From Thermohalobaculum sp039180675 (GTDB lineage Bacteria > Pseudomonadota > Alphaproteobacteria > Rhodobacterales > Rhodobacteraceae): a DNA stretch of 64,000 nt. The notes under the pieces were generated by a model. It did no database searches, was not told the origin of the DNA, and saw only the letters and a program-made list of their open reading frames with translations. Within the stretch, counting starts at the first letter, position 1. Each line of letters starts with the position of its first letter. The translations under genes and the position numbers were made by a program. Positions 1 to 9,664 of this stretch are shown one piece after another. The stretch covers positions 159,600-223,599 of the forward strand of contig JBCDDC010000002.1 of NCBI GenBank assembly GCA_039180675.1. The letters are read 5' to 3'.

Positions 1-536
1 GGATCTGCGACATCATCGGGCGCCCGGTCGAGTTCTACATGGGTCTTCGCGGTGCCCAGAAGCGCAAACGGGTTGAAGAACTTCTGGAGCAGATCGAGCT
101 CGATCCGGCGCTCTATTACAACCGCCTGCCGACCGAGCTGTCGGGTGGTCAGAAGCAGCGGATCGGCATCGCCCGGGCGCTGGCGGCCGAGCCGGAGTTT
201 ATCATCTGCGATGAGGTCACCTCCGCCCTTGATCAGCTTGTCGCCGAAGGGATCCTGAAGCTGCTAGCGCGTTTGCAGGACGATCTCGACCTCGCGTATA
301 TGTTTATCACGCATGACCTGGCGACTGTTCGCTCGATTGCCGATGAAGTCGTGGTCATGAAGGAAGGCCTCGTGGTTGAGGCGGGGCCCAAGGACGAGAT
401 GTTCCGCCCGCCCCATCACGCGTACACGGACCTCCTGCTCAGTTCGGTCCCTGAGATGGACCCCGACTGGCTCGACCAGCTTTTGGCCGAGCGTGGTGTC
501 GATCAGCTTGGTGAAGCCGCCTCCAGCAAGATCTGA
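1..536 (+). CDS. Peptide-type ABC transporter ATP-binding protein, C-terminal part
   Basis: The gene enters from the left edge; the frame is open from base 3 and ends at TGA 534-536. The visible 178 residues hold the second half of a nucleotide-binding domain: signature LSGGQKQRIGIARAL, Walker B FIICDEVTSALD and the switch histidine in FITHDLA. A PPHHAYTDLLLSSVP tail is typical of Opp/Dpp-family ATPases, whose C-terminal extension follows the H-loop. It would energise import of oligopeptides or a related solute at the inner membrane. The binding-protein gene that follows on the same strand supports this. Whether it is a single or a fused double ATPase cannot be seen, because the N-terminus lies outside the window. 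Confidence 0.9.
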   Translation, partial: ICDIIGRPVEFYMGLRGAQKRKRVEELLEQIELDPALYYNRLPTELSGGQKQRIGIARALAAEPEFIICDEVTSALDQLVAEGILKLLARLQDDLDLAYMFITHDLATVRSIADEVVVMKEGLVVEAGPKDEMFRPPHHAYTDLLLSSVPEMDPDWLDQLLAERGVDQLGEAASSKI

Positions 537-572
537 ACTGGCGCGGCGTGAGCAGGGAAATTGGACTCACCC

Positions 573-590
573 CCTCACCCCAATGTGAGG
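573..590 (+). repeat. Small inverted repeat between ATPase and binding-protein genes
   Basis: CCTCAC (573-578) and GTGAGG (585-590) form a 6-bp stem with a 6-nt loop in the 151-bp gap between the ATPase gene and the binding-protein gene. No T-run follows. It may be a transcript-stabilising or processing hairpin, but so short a stem could arise by chance. Confidence 0.3.
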
Positions 591-687
591 CAGGGTGGTC
601 GCCGGATTTGCAAGACTGCCCCGGTAAATTCAGAGGGTTAGTCGGCAAAGAACCCGAATGGTCAAAAAGATAACAGGGAGACATCAA

Positions 688-2235
688 ATGACCTTTCAGA
701 TGAACCGCCGCCATGTGCTGCAGACAGGCACCGCGGCAACTGCGATGAGCCTTGGCGGGTTCGCCGCCACGGCGGCCCCTAAGAAGGGCGGCACGCTGCG
801 CATGGGTTTGGCGGGCGCCAACACATCCGATAGCTGGGACGGGCGCACCCACTCCGACAGCTTCATGATCAACATGGCTCATGGCTGTGTGTTCGATTGC
901 ATGACGGAGATTGATGCGAGCGGCCAGCTCAAGGGCGAACTTGCGGAAAGCTGGGAAGCCACGGCGGACGCCAAGACCTGGACCTTCAATCTGCGCCGGG
1001 GCGTGACGTTCCACAACGGCAAGGACTTCACTGCCGATGATGTGATCGAGACCTTCGCTTTGCATGTGGGTGAGAACTCGAAATCGCCAGCCAAGCCGAT
1101 CATCGGCGCGATTTCCGAGATGAAGAAGCTCACGGATCATCAGATCCAGTTTGTCCTCGCGGCAGGCAATGCGGACTTTCCGTTCCTCCTCTCCGACTAT
1201 CACATCCTGATCCACCCGGCGGGCATGATCGAGGAGTCGATCGCCAAGGGTATCGGCACGGGGCTCTACAAGAACGTGGGCTTTGAGCCCGGCGTGCGCT
1301 GTTCGGCCGAGCGGTATGCGGACCACTACAAAGGAGACTCGGCAGGCTTCTTCGACTCGATCGAGGCACTCGCGATCTCGGACACCGCTGCGCGGATGAA
1401 CGCGATCATGACGGGCCAGGTCGATGTCATCAACAAGGTCGACACCAAGACCGAGAGCCTGCTGAAGCGCAATCCGAACGTCGAAATCTTCGAGGTGACG
1501 GGCAACCAGCACTACACCTTCCCGATGCATGCCAACACGGCGCCGTTCGATGACATGAATGTCCGCAAGGCGCTCAAGCATGCGATCAATCGCCAGGAGA
1601 TGGTCGATAAGATCCTCCTCGGCCACGGCGCTGTCGCGAACGACCATCCGATCGGCCCTGCGAACCAGTATTTCGCGGCCGATCTGCCTCAGAACGAGTT
1701 CGATCCCGATAAGGCGAAGTTCCACCTGAAAGAGGCTGGGCTGGACAGTCTGAAAATCAGTCTCTCCGCCGCCGATACCGCGTTTCCGGGGGCGGTCGAT
1801 GCATCCGTGCTGTATCAGGCTTCGGCGTCGGGCGCCGGCATCGAGATCGACGTCGTCCGTGAGCCTAACGATGGCTACTGGTCGAATGTGTGGCAAAAGA
1901 AGCCGTTCTGCGCCTGCTACTGGTCGGGCCGGGCGACCGAGGACTGGATGTTCTCGACCGCGTACGAAACCGGCGTCCCGTGGAACGACAATTTCTGGGA
2001 GAATGAGCGATTCCAGTCGCTCCTGCTTGAGGCGCGGGCTGAACTCGACACCGCCAAGCGTGGCGAGATGTATACCGAGATGCAGTCGCTCTGCTCGACA
2101 GAAGGGGCTGTCATTGTCCCGATGTATGCCAACTACGTCGACGCGGCCTCGGTCAAGCTCGCCCATGGGCAGGACATCGGCAACAACTGGATGCTAGACG
2201 GCAGCCGGATTGCCGAGCGTTGGTGGTTCGCCTGA
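688..2235 (+). CDS. Peptide-type ABC transporter substrate-binding protein (SBP_bac_5 family), Tat-exported
   Basis: A 515-residue extracytoplasmic solute-binding protein of the dipeptide/oligopeptide class. The N-terminus carries a twin-arginine signal (NRRHVLQTG) followed by an Ala/Gly-rich stretch ending near TAAPKK, so export is probably by Tat. Family features include the TWTFNLRRGVTFHNGKDFTA block and the NVRKALKHAINRQEM block. An in-frame ATG lies 30 nt earlier at 658, but GGGAG at 676-680 sits 7 nt before ATG 688 and fixes the start there. It follows the ATPase gene on the same strand and is closed by a hairpin terminator. The substrate may be a peptide, but family members also bind opines, glycosides or nickel. 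Confidence 0.9.
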   Translation: MTFQMNRRHVLQTGTAATAMSLGGFAATAAPKKGGTLRMGLAGANTSDSWDGRTHSDSFMINMAHGCVFDCMTEIDASGQLKGELAESWEATADAKTWTFNLRRGVTFHNGKDFTADDVIETFALHVGENSKSPAKPIIGAISEMKKLTDHQIQFVLAAGNADFPFLLSDYHILIHPAGMIEESIAKGIGTGLYKNVGFEPGVRCSAERYADHYKGDSAGFFDSIEALAISDTAARMNAIMTGQVDVINKVDTKTESLLKRNPNVEIFEVTGNQHYTFPMHANTAPFDDMNVRKALKHAINRQEMVDKILLGHGAVANDHPIGPANQYFAADLPQNEFDPDKAKFHLKEAGLDSLKISLSAADTAFPGAVDASVLYQASASGAGIEIDVVREPNDGYWSNVWQKKPFCACYWSGRATEDWMFSTAYETGVPWNDNFWENERFQSLLLEARAELDTAKRGEMYTEMQSLCSTEGAVIVPMYANYVDAASVKLAHGQDIGNNWMLDGSRIAERWWFA

Positions 2236-2259
2236 TCCAGCGATGATGTGAGACGAACG

Positions 2260-2293
2260 GGCCCGGCGTAAACGCGCCGGGCCTCTCTCTATT
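2260..2293 (+). terminator. Rho-independent terminator of the peptide ABC transporter operon
   Basis: Perfect 9-bp stem GGCCCGGCG (2260-2268) / CGCCGGGCC (2275-2283), 6-nt loop, then TCTCTCTATT. It starts 25 bp after the binding-protein stop. The tail overlaps the stop codon of the convergent cyclase gene. There is no T-run on the other side, so it should act mainly on the plus strand. Confidence 0.75.
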
Positions 2294-5200
2294 CGGCGGG
2301 GGTCTCGAGCGACTGGCTCACCTCACGGATCTCGGTGAGAGAAGTATCGGCCGCGATCTGATCTCCCGAAGCCGCCGTCAGGCGGGCATGAGTGTCCAGG
2401 CTGCGGATCAGTTCCGGCCGCAACCCAGATTTCCGCTGGTGGCGGATCGCTGACTCCAGTCCCTCGATCACATCGCGCTGGATTGTCCGCTCCGTTGCGA
2501 GCGCGATCTCTCCCCGGATCCGCTGAGCGATTGACAGACCCCAAGCCTGTTTTCCGTTTGCCGCGACCTCGAATGCCCGATCCAGATGCTTCTCCGCTCG
2601 GTCAACATGGCCGGATCTGAGTTCGGCATGCGCGAGGTGCGCCTGGAAAGCCGAGATGTGGAAGTCCACCCCAATCTTGCCTGCCATGCGCAACGCTCGT
2701 TCCAGATGATCGATCGCTACCGGCAACTCATCGAAATCCTTCGATATCCACATCTGATTGACCAGCGCTTCACCGGCCCAGCCATGGGTCGCGTAGGCCT
2801 GGAACATGTTCTTCGCTTCCTTGGAGGCAGACAGGGCGCGTTCGATCCAAGGCTTTGCGATATCGGTCCGGCCTTCCCAGCCAAGCACGGTTGCGCGGGC
2901 AAAACAGGCAACCGAGAGCGACTGCGGATGGCCAAGCTCCTCCGCCATGTCCACGGCGCGCGTGGCCGCCGTCTCCGCCCGTGCATAGTGCCCGCCTGAC
3001 CCCAGCGCGAAGGCGTAGATGCCAGTCATCACGGTCGCCTCGCGCTGATCACCGAGGATCTCGAGATCCTTTGAGTTGCGCTCGGTCATCGCGATGCCCT
3101 TGGAGGGGTTGCCCTGTAGGGAATAGAGGAACGCGAGGAGGTTCTCGGGCCCGGATCGCATGCGCAGATCGCCGCTTGGCTCGGCAAGCTCGGCGGCCTT
3201 GATCGCATCCTTCATCGCGCCCGCTTCGTCCATCGCGTCGTATTTGAGCCGAGCGATCCAGTAGTGTGCCTGAACCCGGCGCGGCAGCATGTCGAGTTCT
3301 TCCGTCAGCTTGGCGGTCTCTTCCAGTCGCACCAGATCCCCGGCGATCTCCTCGGGCGATGCGGCACTGGTCGCAAGCTTGAGCGAGGCGCGGATCCGCA
3401 GCCTGTCATTGTCCGGCGACTTCTCGAACTGAGAGACCAGGTTCCAGGCAGCCTGATAGTGTCCGCGGCTTTCTGGTCCGCGGTACCGCGCGGCGATAAG
3501 ATCACCAGCCGCCATCGCGCATTCGAAGGCCTGGCGCTTGTTATCGCTCATCAGGTGATGGTGATAGAACAGATCCGGCTGGCGCTTTGGCAGGTCGGGA
3601 TCCATGCGTGTCAACCCTTCGATGATAGCCGCGTGGATACGCTTCCGCTTGCTTGCGAGCATCGAGTTATAGGCTGTCTCCCGCACGAGCACGTGGCGGA
3701 ACTCGTAGCTTTCGATCCGGCCGGACCCGATCTTGTGGAGCAGGTCGGAGCTGGTCAACTGACCGAGCGCTGCAAAGATATCCTGTCGTGAGAACGGAGC
3801 CACCGAACAAAGCTGGTCGACCGTGAAACGGCGGCCCAGCGCCGCTGCCCAGAGCGTCACCTCGCGCAGCTCATTCATCCGGTCGATCCGGGTCATGAGC
3901 GCGTCGTTCAGCGTCGCCGGGATGTCGATCTCGACCGTCTCATCAACCAGCTCGTAGTGATCGTCCTTCTCGCGCAGAACCCCCGAGGAGAGCAGGCTTC
4001 GCGTCAGTTCCTCGACAAAGAGCGGAACGCCATCGGCCTTCTCGAGCACTTCTGCCTCGACCTTCTCCGGCAAGCGTTTACCGGAGGCGACCCCGCGGAT
4101 GAGGGCGCGGGTCTGGTCAGTATCGATCCGCTCGAGGCTGATCTCGGTGCTGTTTGGGCGATCGAGCCAGGGGCACTCGAACTCGGGCCGGTAGCTGAAG
4201 GCGAAGAGAACTGGGAGATTCGCCGCTTTCTTAACCAAGAATTGCCAGGCATCGAGGGTCGATGGATCACACCAGTGCAGGTCCTCGCAGACCAAGAGAA
4301 CCGGCCGCTCCTCCGCTCGGCCGGACAAGAGCCCGTACAGTGTTGAGATCATCATCGACTTGCGATCTTCGGGCGACATCGTGCCGACCCGGCTGTCATC
4401 ATCGATGATCAGGGCTTCGTAGAGGGGCAAGAGCCGCTTTGGCAGGCCGCGCTTCTCGGCGACTTTCAGAAGCTCCTGCGCCTTCTCGAGCCTGCTATCC
4501 GAGCTGTCGCGGTAAGTAATCCCTGCGATGCGCCTTAGCTGATCGGCGATCGGGAAGAACGCTGTCCCTTTATGATAGGATGAGCAGAAAAAGCTCAGAC
4601 CCCTGCGTGAGGCCTTCGGGATCGTATTCATCAGGTGGCCGATCAGGCGTGATTTGCCGATCCCTGGCTCGCCTTTTATCAGGACGACCCGGCTCTCCCC
4701 GCGGCAGACATCCTCCCATGCTTTGTCCAGAACCTGGCACTGTGCCTCCCGGCCGACAAGCGGTGAACTGACGCCGTGATGGCGGCGGTTGAGGCGGCCG
4801 CTGCGCTCGCTGAACCCGGTGACTTTCCATCCATGCTGGGGCGCGAGCCCGCTGCCGACCTCGCGCAGACCGAGATCCTCGCAGGTCACGAACTCGCCAA
4901 GCAGTTCCTTGAGCCTCTCGCCGATAACGATCTCATTCGGCTTGGCCATCGACTGGATCTTGGCGGTTCGGTTCGGTGTCTCCCCCGCGATCGCGTCGAT
5001 ATCGCCTTCGAGATTCATTCTGAGATCGCCGATGACGACCGGGCCGTTGTCGATCCCGATCCGGACACTGAGCGGCTGGTCGAGGCCGGTCTCCAGCGCC
5101 GCTGTGCTCTCGATCAGGTCAAAGGCTGCAAGAATGGCACGCTGACTGTCGTCCTCATGCGCCATCGGATAGCCGAAATAGACAAAAACACCGTCGCCGA

Positions 5201-5579
5201 GGAATTGAGCGACATGGCCGTCATAGCGCGCTATCACCTCTGCCGCATTGCGCTGATAAACGCCGAGCAGTTCGAACATCTGTTCGGGGTCCAGTGATTG
5301 GCTGATCTTGGTCGATCCGACCAGATCGCAGAACAGGATCGTCACCTGGCGCTTCTCTGCGAGCGCCACTGGCGCGCGGTCCTGAACCAGGCTTTGCCGC
5401 GAACCGATTGATCTGATGGCCTTTTGCAGCCTCTTGCGCTGGCCGATGGTCAGGCCCATCTCGCGCATGTCGTCGTTTGTAAGGTCGGTGAGCAGGTCAA
5501 ACTCAATGTCCTCGGCGACAAGAACATCGCCGATTTCGGACAATCCGTTTGCCTCTAACCACTTACCCAGGTCGGGCAT
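2289..5579 (-). CDS. SAM domain-class III nucleotide cyclase-AAA ATPase-TPR signalling protein
   Basis: A 1096-residue multidomain protein. Residues 1-58 look like a SAM (sterile alpha motif) domain. Residues about 75-245 form a class III adenylate/guanylate cyclase domain with both metal-binding aspartates (CDLVGSTKIS, about D85; FLGDGVFVYF, about D129). About residues 270-600 are an AAA/STAND-type ATPase with Walker A GEPGIGKSRL and LLVCEDLHWCD as Walker B. The remainder is TPR-like helical repeats. The catalytic segment reads GETPNRTAKIQ where this family usually has an arginine (NLAARLQ-like), so the transition-state Arg is replaced by Lys and cyclase activity is uncertain. No membrane segment is seen, so it is a cytoplasmic sensor/effector. 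It lies 119 bp downstream of cdd on the same strand and may be read through from the nucleoside operon. Confidence 0.85.
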   Translation of the reverse strand: MPDLGKWLEANGLSEIGDVLVAEDIEFDLLTDLTNDDMREMGLTIGQRKRLQKAIRSIGSRQSLVQDRAPVALAEKRQVTILFCDLVGSTKISQSLDPEQMFELLGVYQRNAAEVIARYDGHVAQFLGDGVFVYFGYPMAHEDDSQRAILAAFDLIESTAALETGLDQPLSVRIGIDNGPVVIGDLRMNLEGDIDAIAGETPNRTAKIQSMAKPNEIVIGERLKELLGEFVTCEDLGLREVGSGLAPQHGWKVTGFSERSGRLNRRHHGVSSPLVGREAQCQVLDKAWEDVCRGESRVVLIKGEPGIGKSRLIGHLMNTIPKASRRGLSFFCSSYHKGTAFFPIADQLRRIAGITYRDSSDSRLEKAQELLKVAEKRGLPKRLLPLYEALIIDDDSRVGTMSPEDRKSMMISTLYGLLSGRAEERPVLLVCEDLHWCDPSTLDAWQFLVKKAANLPVLFAFSYRPEFECPWLDRPNSTEISLERIDTDQTRALIRGVASGKRLPEKVEAEVLEKADGVPLFVEELTRSLLSSGVLREKDDHYELVDETVEIDIPATLNDALMTRIDRMNELREVTLWAAALGRRFTVDQLCSVAPFSRQDIFAALGQLTSSDLLHKIGSGRIESYEFRHVLVRETAYNSMLASKRKRIHAAIIEGLTRMDPDLPKRQPDLFYHHHLMSDNKRQAFECAMAAGDLIAARYRGPESRGHYQAAWNLVSQFEKSPDNDRLRIRASLKLATSAASPEEIAGDLVRLEETAKLTEELDMLPRRVQAHYWIARLKYDAMDEAGAMKDAIKAAELAEPSGDLRMRSGPENLLAFLYSLQGNPSKGIAMTERNSKDLEILGDQREATVMTGIYAFALGSGGHYARAETAATRAVDMAEELGHPQSLSVACFARATVLGWEGRTDIAKPWIERALSASKEAKNMFQAYATHGWAGEALVNQMWISKDFDELPVAIDHLERALRMAGKIGVDFHISAFQAHLAHAELRSGHVDRAEKHLDRAFEVAANGKQAWGLSIAQRIRGEIALATERTIQRDVIEGLESAIRHQRKSGLRPELIRSLDTHARLTAASGDQIAADTSLTEIREVSQSLETPAE

Positions 5580-5698
5580 ATCGACCCCGCCGACCGTTGC
5601 TCGCTATCGCGGTGTGAACCACCCCTCCGTTCTTGTTGTACTCCTTTACGGGCATGCAACCAATGATTTTCGCTGGTCTGTCAGGATACTGGAGAGTG

Positions 5699-6085
5699 TC
5701 AGAGGTTCTCCGGACCAAAGGCTGCGGGCAAAAGTTCGCCGATCGTGAAGCGCATCTTCTCGCCTCCGGGGTCGGCAATGAGGACCGGTGTGTCCTCCGA
5801 TGCAAACTCCCGAATACGCTGCCGACAGCCACCACAGGGGGTGCATAGATCCGGGCCAGGTCCGGCAATCGCGATGGCTTCGATCCGCCGCCCGCCGGCG
5901 GCAATCATGACGCCGATCGCGCTCGCTTCGGCGCACTGGCTTTCGGGATAAGCGGCATTCTCGACATTCGCGCCCAGATGAATGTTGCCCTGATCGTCCA
6001 GGATCGCCGCGCCGACCGCGTGGTTCGAATAGGGAACATAGGCGCGGCTCCGCGCTGCGATGGCCGCTTTGACCAGATCATCCAT
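5699..6085 (-). CDS. cdd: Cytidine deaminase
   Basis: A 128-residue homotetramer-type cytidine deaminase that converts cytidine and deoxycytidine to uridine and deoxyuridine with release of ammonia. The zinc site is intact: C51-A-E53 supplies one ligand and the catalytic glutamate, and P-C84-G-G-C87 supplies the other two cysteines. The start ATG (6085-6083) shares one base with the stop of the upstream permease (TGATG), so longer in-frame extensions are discounted. It is the last gene of the nucleoside uptake operon and would process imported pyrimidine nucleosides. Confidence 0.95.
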   Translation of the reverse strand: MDDLVKAAIAARSRAYVPYSNHAVGAAILDDQGNIHLGANVENAAYPESQCAEASAIGVMIAAGGRRIEAIAIAGPGPDLCTPCGGCRQRIREFASEDTPVLIADPGGEKMRFTIGELLPAAFGPENL

Positions 6086-7056
6086 CAGCGTTCTTTCACG
6101 TAAGGCGTCCCAAGCGCTTTCGGCGGGATAGACTTGCCGAAGAAGCCCGCGAGCAGAATTACTGTTACGACATAGGGCAGAACCAGAATGATCTCGACTG
6201 GAGCCGGGCCGATCAGCGGCAGATCCACCCCCTGTAACCGTGCCGCACTCGCCTCGAGAAACCCGAACAGCAAGCAGGCGAGAAGGACTGGCACAGGACG
6301 CCAGTTGCCGAAAATCATGGCCGCGAGCGCGATGAAGCCTTTCCCTGCCGACATCTCTCGCACGAAACCTGCGCCATGGGCAGTGCTTAGATAGGCCCCT
6401 GCGATCCCGCACAGAAGACCGGCCAGGATTACGGCGCGATATCTGAGCCAGGTGACCGACACCCCCGCGCTGTCGATGGCGGCAGGCATCTCTCCGACCG
6501 CACGCAGGCGCAACCCGAAGGTCGTGCGGTAGAGCATCCACCAAATCAGTGGCACTGCCAGCAGCGCGAGATAGACCGGCACGGTGTGGCCCGAGATCAG
6601 CTCAGCATAGATCGGTCCCAGCACGGGTACTTCGGACAAAGTCTCGGAAAGTGGCAGATCGACCGGGCCAAAGCGCTCTGTCCGGCCGAGGATCGGCGTC
6701 TGCCCGCCCTCGGCGAAGATTGCGATGCCCAGAACCACGGTCAGCCCCGACGCCACAATGTTGATTGCGACGCCCGAGATGATCTGCTCGCCGCGATGGG
6801 TGATGCAGGCGAAACCATGAAGCGCGCCCAGCGCCATTGCCACTCCGATCGCCGTCAGAAGGCCGAGCCAAGGCGAGCCGGTCAGCGATGCAACCGCCGC
6901 CGACGCGAAGGCGGAGGCGAGGAGTTTCCCCTCCAGTCCAATATCGATCACACCGGCCCGCTCCGATATCAAACCCGCCATCGCACAGAGGATCAGGGGG
7001 GCCGATAGACGCAGGGTCGCATCCAAAAGGCGAATTATGGCGATGAAATCCTCCAT
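6085..7056 (-). CDS. Nucleoside-type ABC transporter permease (BPD_transp_2, NupC-like)
   Basis: A 323-residue polytopic inner-membrane permease of the branched-chain/ribose/nucleoside class. Its N-terminal block ALRLSAPLILCAMAGLISER-like and the segment ERAGVIDIGLEGKLL are typical of the second permease of BmpA-dependent nucleoside importers. The start ATG at 7056 overlaps the preceding permease stop by one base. An open frame runs further upstream but lies inside the neighbouring gene. It should pair with the permease at 7056-8138 and the double ATPase at 8135-9664. Confidence 0.92.
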   Translation of the reverse strand: MEDFIAIIRLLDATLRLSAPLILCAMAGLISERAGVIDIGLEGKLLASAFASAAVASLTGSPWLGLLTAIGVAMALGALHGFACITHRGEQIISGVAINIVASGLTVVLGIAIFAEGGQTPILGRTERFGPVDLPLSETLSEVPVLGPIYAELISGHTVPVYLALLAVPLIWWMLYRTTFGLRLRAVGEMPAAIDSAGVSVTWLRYRAVILAGLLCGIAGAYLSTAHGAGFVREMSAGKGFIALAAMIFGNWRPVPVLLACLLFGFLEASAARLQGVDLPLIGPAPVEIILVLPYVVTVILLAGFFGKSIPPKALGTPYVKER

Positions 7057-8138
7057 CACCCCCTCCTGAGTGCTCGGCCGAGCCAAGGCACGAACATCAG
7101 GGCCAAGGCGCCGGAGAACAGGATGATGAGACCTTGGATCAAGAGAACCATCTCTCGCGTAATCGTCCGGAACTCGAAATTCAGCTCCGCCCCGCCCTGG
7201 TAGATCGCGCCGAAGAGGAGCGCGGCGAGGATGATGCCGACCGGATGCGTGCGCCCCATGAGCGCGACCGCGATCCCGGTAAACCCGTAGCCGGCTGTGA
7301 AGTTCAGAACCATCTTGTGCTGTGCGCCCAAGATCTCGTTCACGGCCATGCACCCTGCGAGTGCCCCGGAGATCAGCATCGCGACCACGATCATCCGTTG
7401 GGCCGGGATACCAGCGTAGACCGCGGCCGGCTGAGAATGGCCGAGCGCGCGCAGCGCATAGCCCCAGCGTGTGCGCCAGATCAGCACCCAGACCCCGAGA
7501 CACGCCAGAAGCGCCAAAGGAAACGCGAGATTGAGCGGCGTGGTTGTCGCCTCGAAGCCCATTGCGCGCCCGATATCGTGGATAAAGGGCAACTGGCCCG
7601 CTTCACCGATATTGCGCGTTTGTGGGGAGCTTTGTCCCACGCGCTGCAACGGTCCGCCAAGAAGCGAGACCATCATCCCGGCCGCGATGAAGTTGAACAT
7701 GATCGTGGTGATCACGATATGGCTGCCGCGATAGGCCTGCAGCCACCCCGGGATAAGGGCCCAGAGCGCGCCGAAGAGAGCCGCGCCCGCGATCGCCAAC
7801 GGGATCAGAAGTATCGCAGGAAGGATACTGTCGAGAGCGAGGCAGACGATCACGGCTCCTAACCCGCCGAGATAGGCCTGTCCCTCGCCGCCTATGTTGA
7901 ACAGCATAGCCTTGTAGGCAACCGAAACCGCAAGGCCCGTGAAGATGAAATTCGTCGTGTAGTAGAGCGTATAACCAAGACTGCCATCATAGACGAAAGC
8001 CCCCTGGATCATCACGGTGATCGCCTTGATTGGATCTTCTCCGATCGCGGCGACTACGAGGCCTGAGACAAGAAAGGCAAGCGAAAGGTTCAAAAGCGGG
8101 ATCAGCCCCAGATCTGCCCAGCGCGGGAGCGTGGTCAT
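7056..8138 (-). CDS. Nucleoside-type ABC transporter permease (NupB-like)
   Basis: A 360-residue polytopic membrane protein, the larger of the two permeases. It has about eight to ten hydrophobic segments and the conserved block FNIGGEGQAYLGGLG, characteristic of permeases that work with BMP-family binding proteins. Its start overlaps the end of the ATPase gene by 4 nt (ATGA) and its stop overlaps the next permease by 1 nt, so the transporter subunits are translationally coupled. Confidence 0.92.
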   Translation of the reverse strand: MTTLPRWADLGLIPLLNLSLAFLVSGLVVAAIGEDPIKAITVMIQGAFVYDGSLGYTLYYTTNFIFTGLAVSVAYKAMLFNIGGEGQAYLGGLGAVIVCLALDSILPAILLIPLAIAGAALFGALWALIPGWLQAYRGSHIVITTIMFNFIAAGMMVSLLGGPLQRVGQSSPQTRNIGEAGQLPFIHDIGRAMGFEATTTPLNLAFPLALLACLGVWVLIWRTRWGYALRALGHSQPAAVYAGIPAQRMIVVAMLISGALAGCMAVNEILGAQHKMVLNFTAGYGFTGIAVALMGRTHPVGIILAALLFGAIYQGGAELNFEFRTITREMVLLIQGLIILFSGALALMFVPWLGRALRRG

Positions 8139-9664
8139 GCCGCGCTCTCCCCCGTGACGCCAGCCATAAGCCTGCCGATCGTGGCCGTGTCGGCCTCTGT
8201 GCGCCTGACCACGCCCTCGATCCGCCCCTCGTTCATTACTGCGATCCGGTCTGAGAGGGCGAAGATCTCCTCAAGCTCTACGGAAACCAGCAAGATCGCG
8301 CAGCCCTGCGCCTTCAGCTCCTCGATCCGGTCGTTGATGAATTCTATCGCACCGATATCGACCCCACGGGTCGGTTGTCCGATCAGTAGGATCTTTGGAG
8401 CGGCCTCGATCTCCCGCGCAAGGATCAGCTTTTGCTGGTTGCCACCCGAGAAACCGGCCGAGCGCAGCATCGGGTCAGGCGGGCGGACATCGAAGCCATT
8501 CATCAGGCGTGTGCAATGGCTTGTCAGGGCCGCCGGGCTTATCAGCCTTCCCTCACCCGTCCCCGGCCCGTGATGGTAGCCCAGGACGGCGTTCTCCCGC
8601 GCCTCGAAGGGCAGGACAAGGCCACGATGGTGGCGGTCTTCCGGAACATGAGCCAGGCCGAGTTTGCGCATCTCGGCGGGTCCCGCTGGATCCGCGCTCA
8701 CGATGCGACGGTTGCCGATGGTCAACTCGCCCTCCTGCATCGGCTCGATTCCGGAGAGGACATTCAGAAGCTCCGACTGACCGTTGCCCGATACACCGGC
8801 GACGCCCAGAACCTCTCCCCCGTATAGCGTGAGAGAGACATCCTGCAGCCGGACGACCCCGTTGTTGTCGCGCCATGTCATGTCCTTGGCATCCAAGGCG
8901 GGCGCGCCCTGCGATGCAACGGCGGGCTCGCGCGTCAGCGAGACCTCACGCCCGACCATGAGGGCTGCGAGTTCACTCCCCGAAGTTACAGCGGTTTCCC
9001 GATGGGCCACCATCTTGCCGCCGCGCATGACAGAGACCTGATCCGTGACGGCCATGATCTCGTTCAGCTTGTGCGTGATCAGCAGGATCGAGACCCCCTC
9101 GGACGCCAGCCCGCGCAGGATCTGGAACAGCCCCTCGGTTTCCTCCGGCGTCAGAACGCCAGTTGGCTCGTCAAGGATCAGCACCCGCGCGCCGCGACGC
9201 AGCGCCTTGATGATCTCGACGCGTTGCTGGACGCCAACGGGCAGATCACCCACGAGCGCGTCTGGGTCGACGGTCAGACCATAGTTTTGGGAGAGGCGCT
9301 CGAGCTCCTGACGATTTTCTTCCATCCCTTGAGCAAGCATCGGCCCGCCCTCGGCACCGAGCATCACATTCTCCAAAACGGTAAAGGTCTGGACCAGCAT
9401 GAAGTGCTGATGAACCATGCCGATCCCAAGCGCGATCGCATCGGCGGAGCTGGCAATCGTGACCGCCTCGCCCTCAACCTCGATTGTGCCCGCATCGGCG
9501 CCGTAGAAGCCGTAGAGCACGGACATCAGGGTGGATTTGCCCGCTCCGTTCTCTCCAATCACACCATGGATCGAGCCCGGTTTGACCGTGAGATCGACGG
9601 CATCATTGGCGATGACAGCTCCGAAACGCTTGGTAATACCCTGCATCCGGATCGCCGGTGTCAT
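8135..9664 (-). CDS. Nucleoside-type ABC transporter double ATP-binding protein (NupA/RbsA-like)
   Basis: A 509-residue protein with two fused nucleotide-binding domains. The first has a full Walker A (GENGAGKST) and Walker B (ARVLILDEPTGVLTPEE). The second has the degenerate Walker A GVSGNGQSE and signature FSGGNQQKLILAREIE, the usual arrangement in RbsA/NupA-type ATPases. It powers nucleoside import with the two permeases. Its start overlaps the VOC gene stop by 4 nt. Confidence 0.94.
   Translation of the reverse strand: MTPAIRMQGITKRFGAVIANDAVDLTVKPGSIHGVIGENGAGKSTLMSVLYGFYGADAGTIEVEGEAVTIASSADAIALGIGMVHQHFMLVQTFTVLENVMLGAEGGPMLAQGMEENRQELERLSQNYGLTVDPDALVGDLPVGVQQRVEIIKALRRGARVLILDEPTGVLTPEETEGLFQILRGLASEGVSILLITHKLNEIMAVTDQVSVMRGGKMVAHRETAVTSGSELAALMVGREVSLTREPAVASQGAPALDAKDMTWRDNNGVVRLQDVSLTLYGGEVLGVAGVSGNGQSELLNVLSGIEPMQEGELTIGNRRIVSADPAGPAEMRKLGLAHVPEDRHHRGLVLPFEARENAVLGYHHGPGTGEGRLISPAALTSHCTRLMNGFDVRPPDPMLRSAGFSGGNQQKLILAREIEAAPKILLIGQPTRGVDIGAIEFINDRIEELKAQGCAILLVSVELEEIFALSDRIAVMNEGRIEGVVRRTEADTATIGRLMAGVTGESAA

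Noticed and set aside
439..2166. Long minus-strand open frame of 575 codons
   Set aside because: It is entirely antisense to the substrate-binding protein gene, which has a Tat signal, ribosome binding site and clear family motifs. High GC gives long mirror frames.
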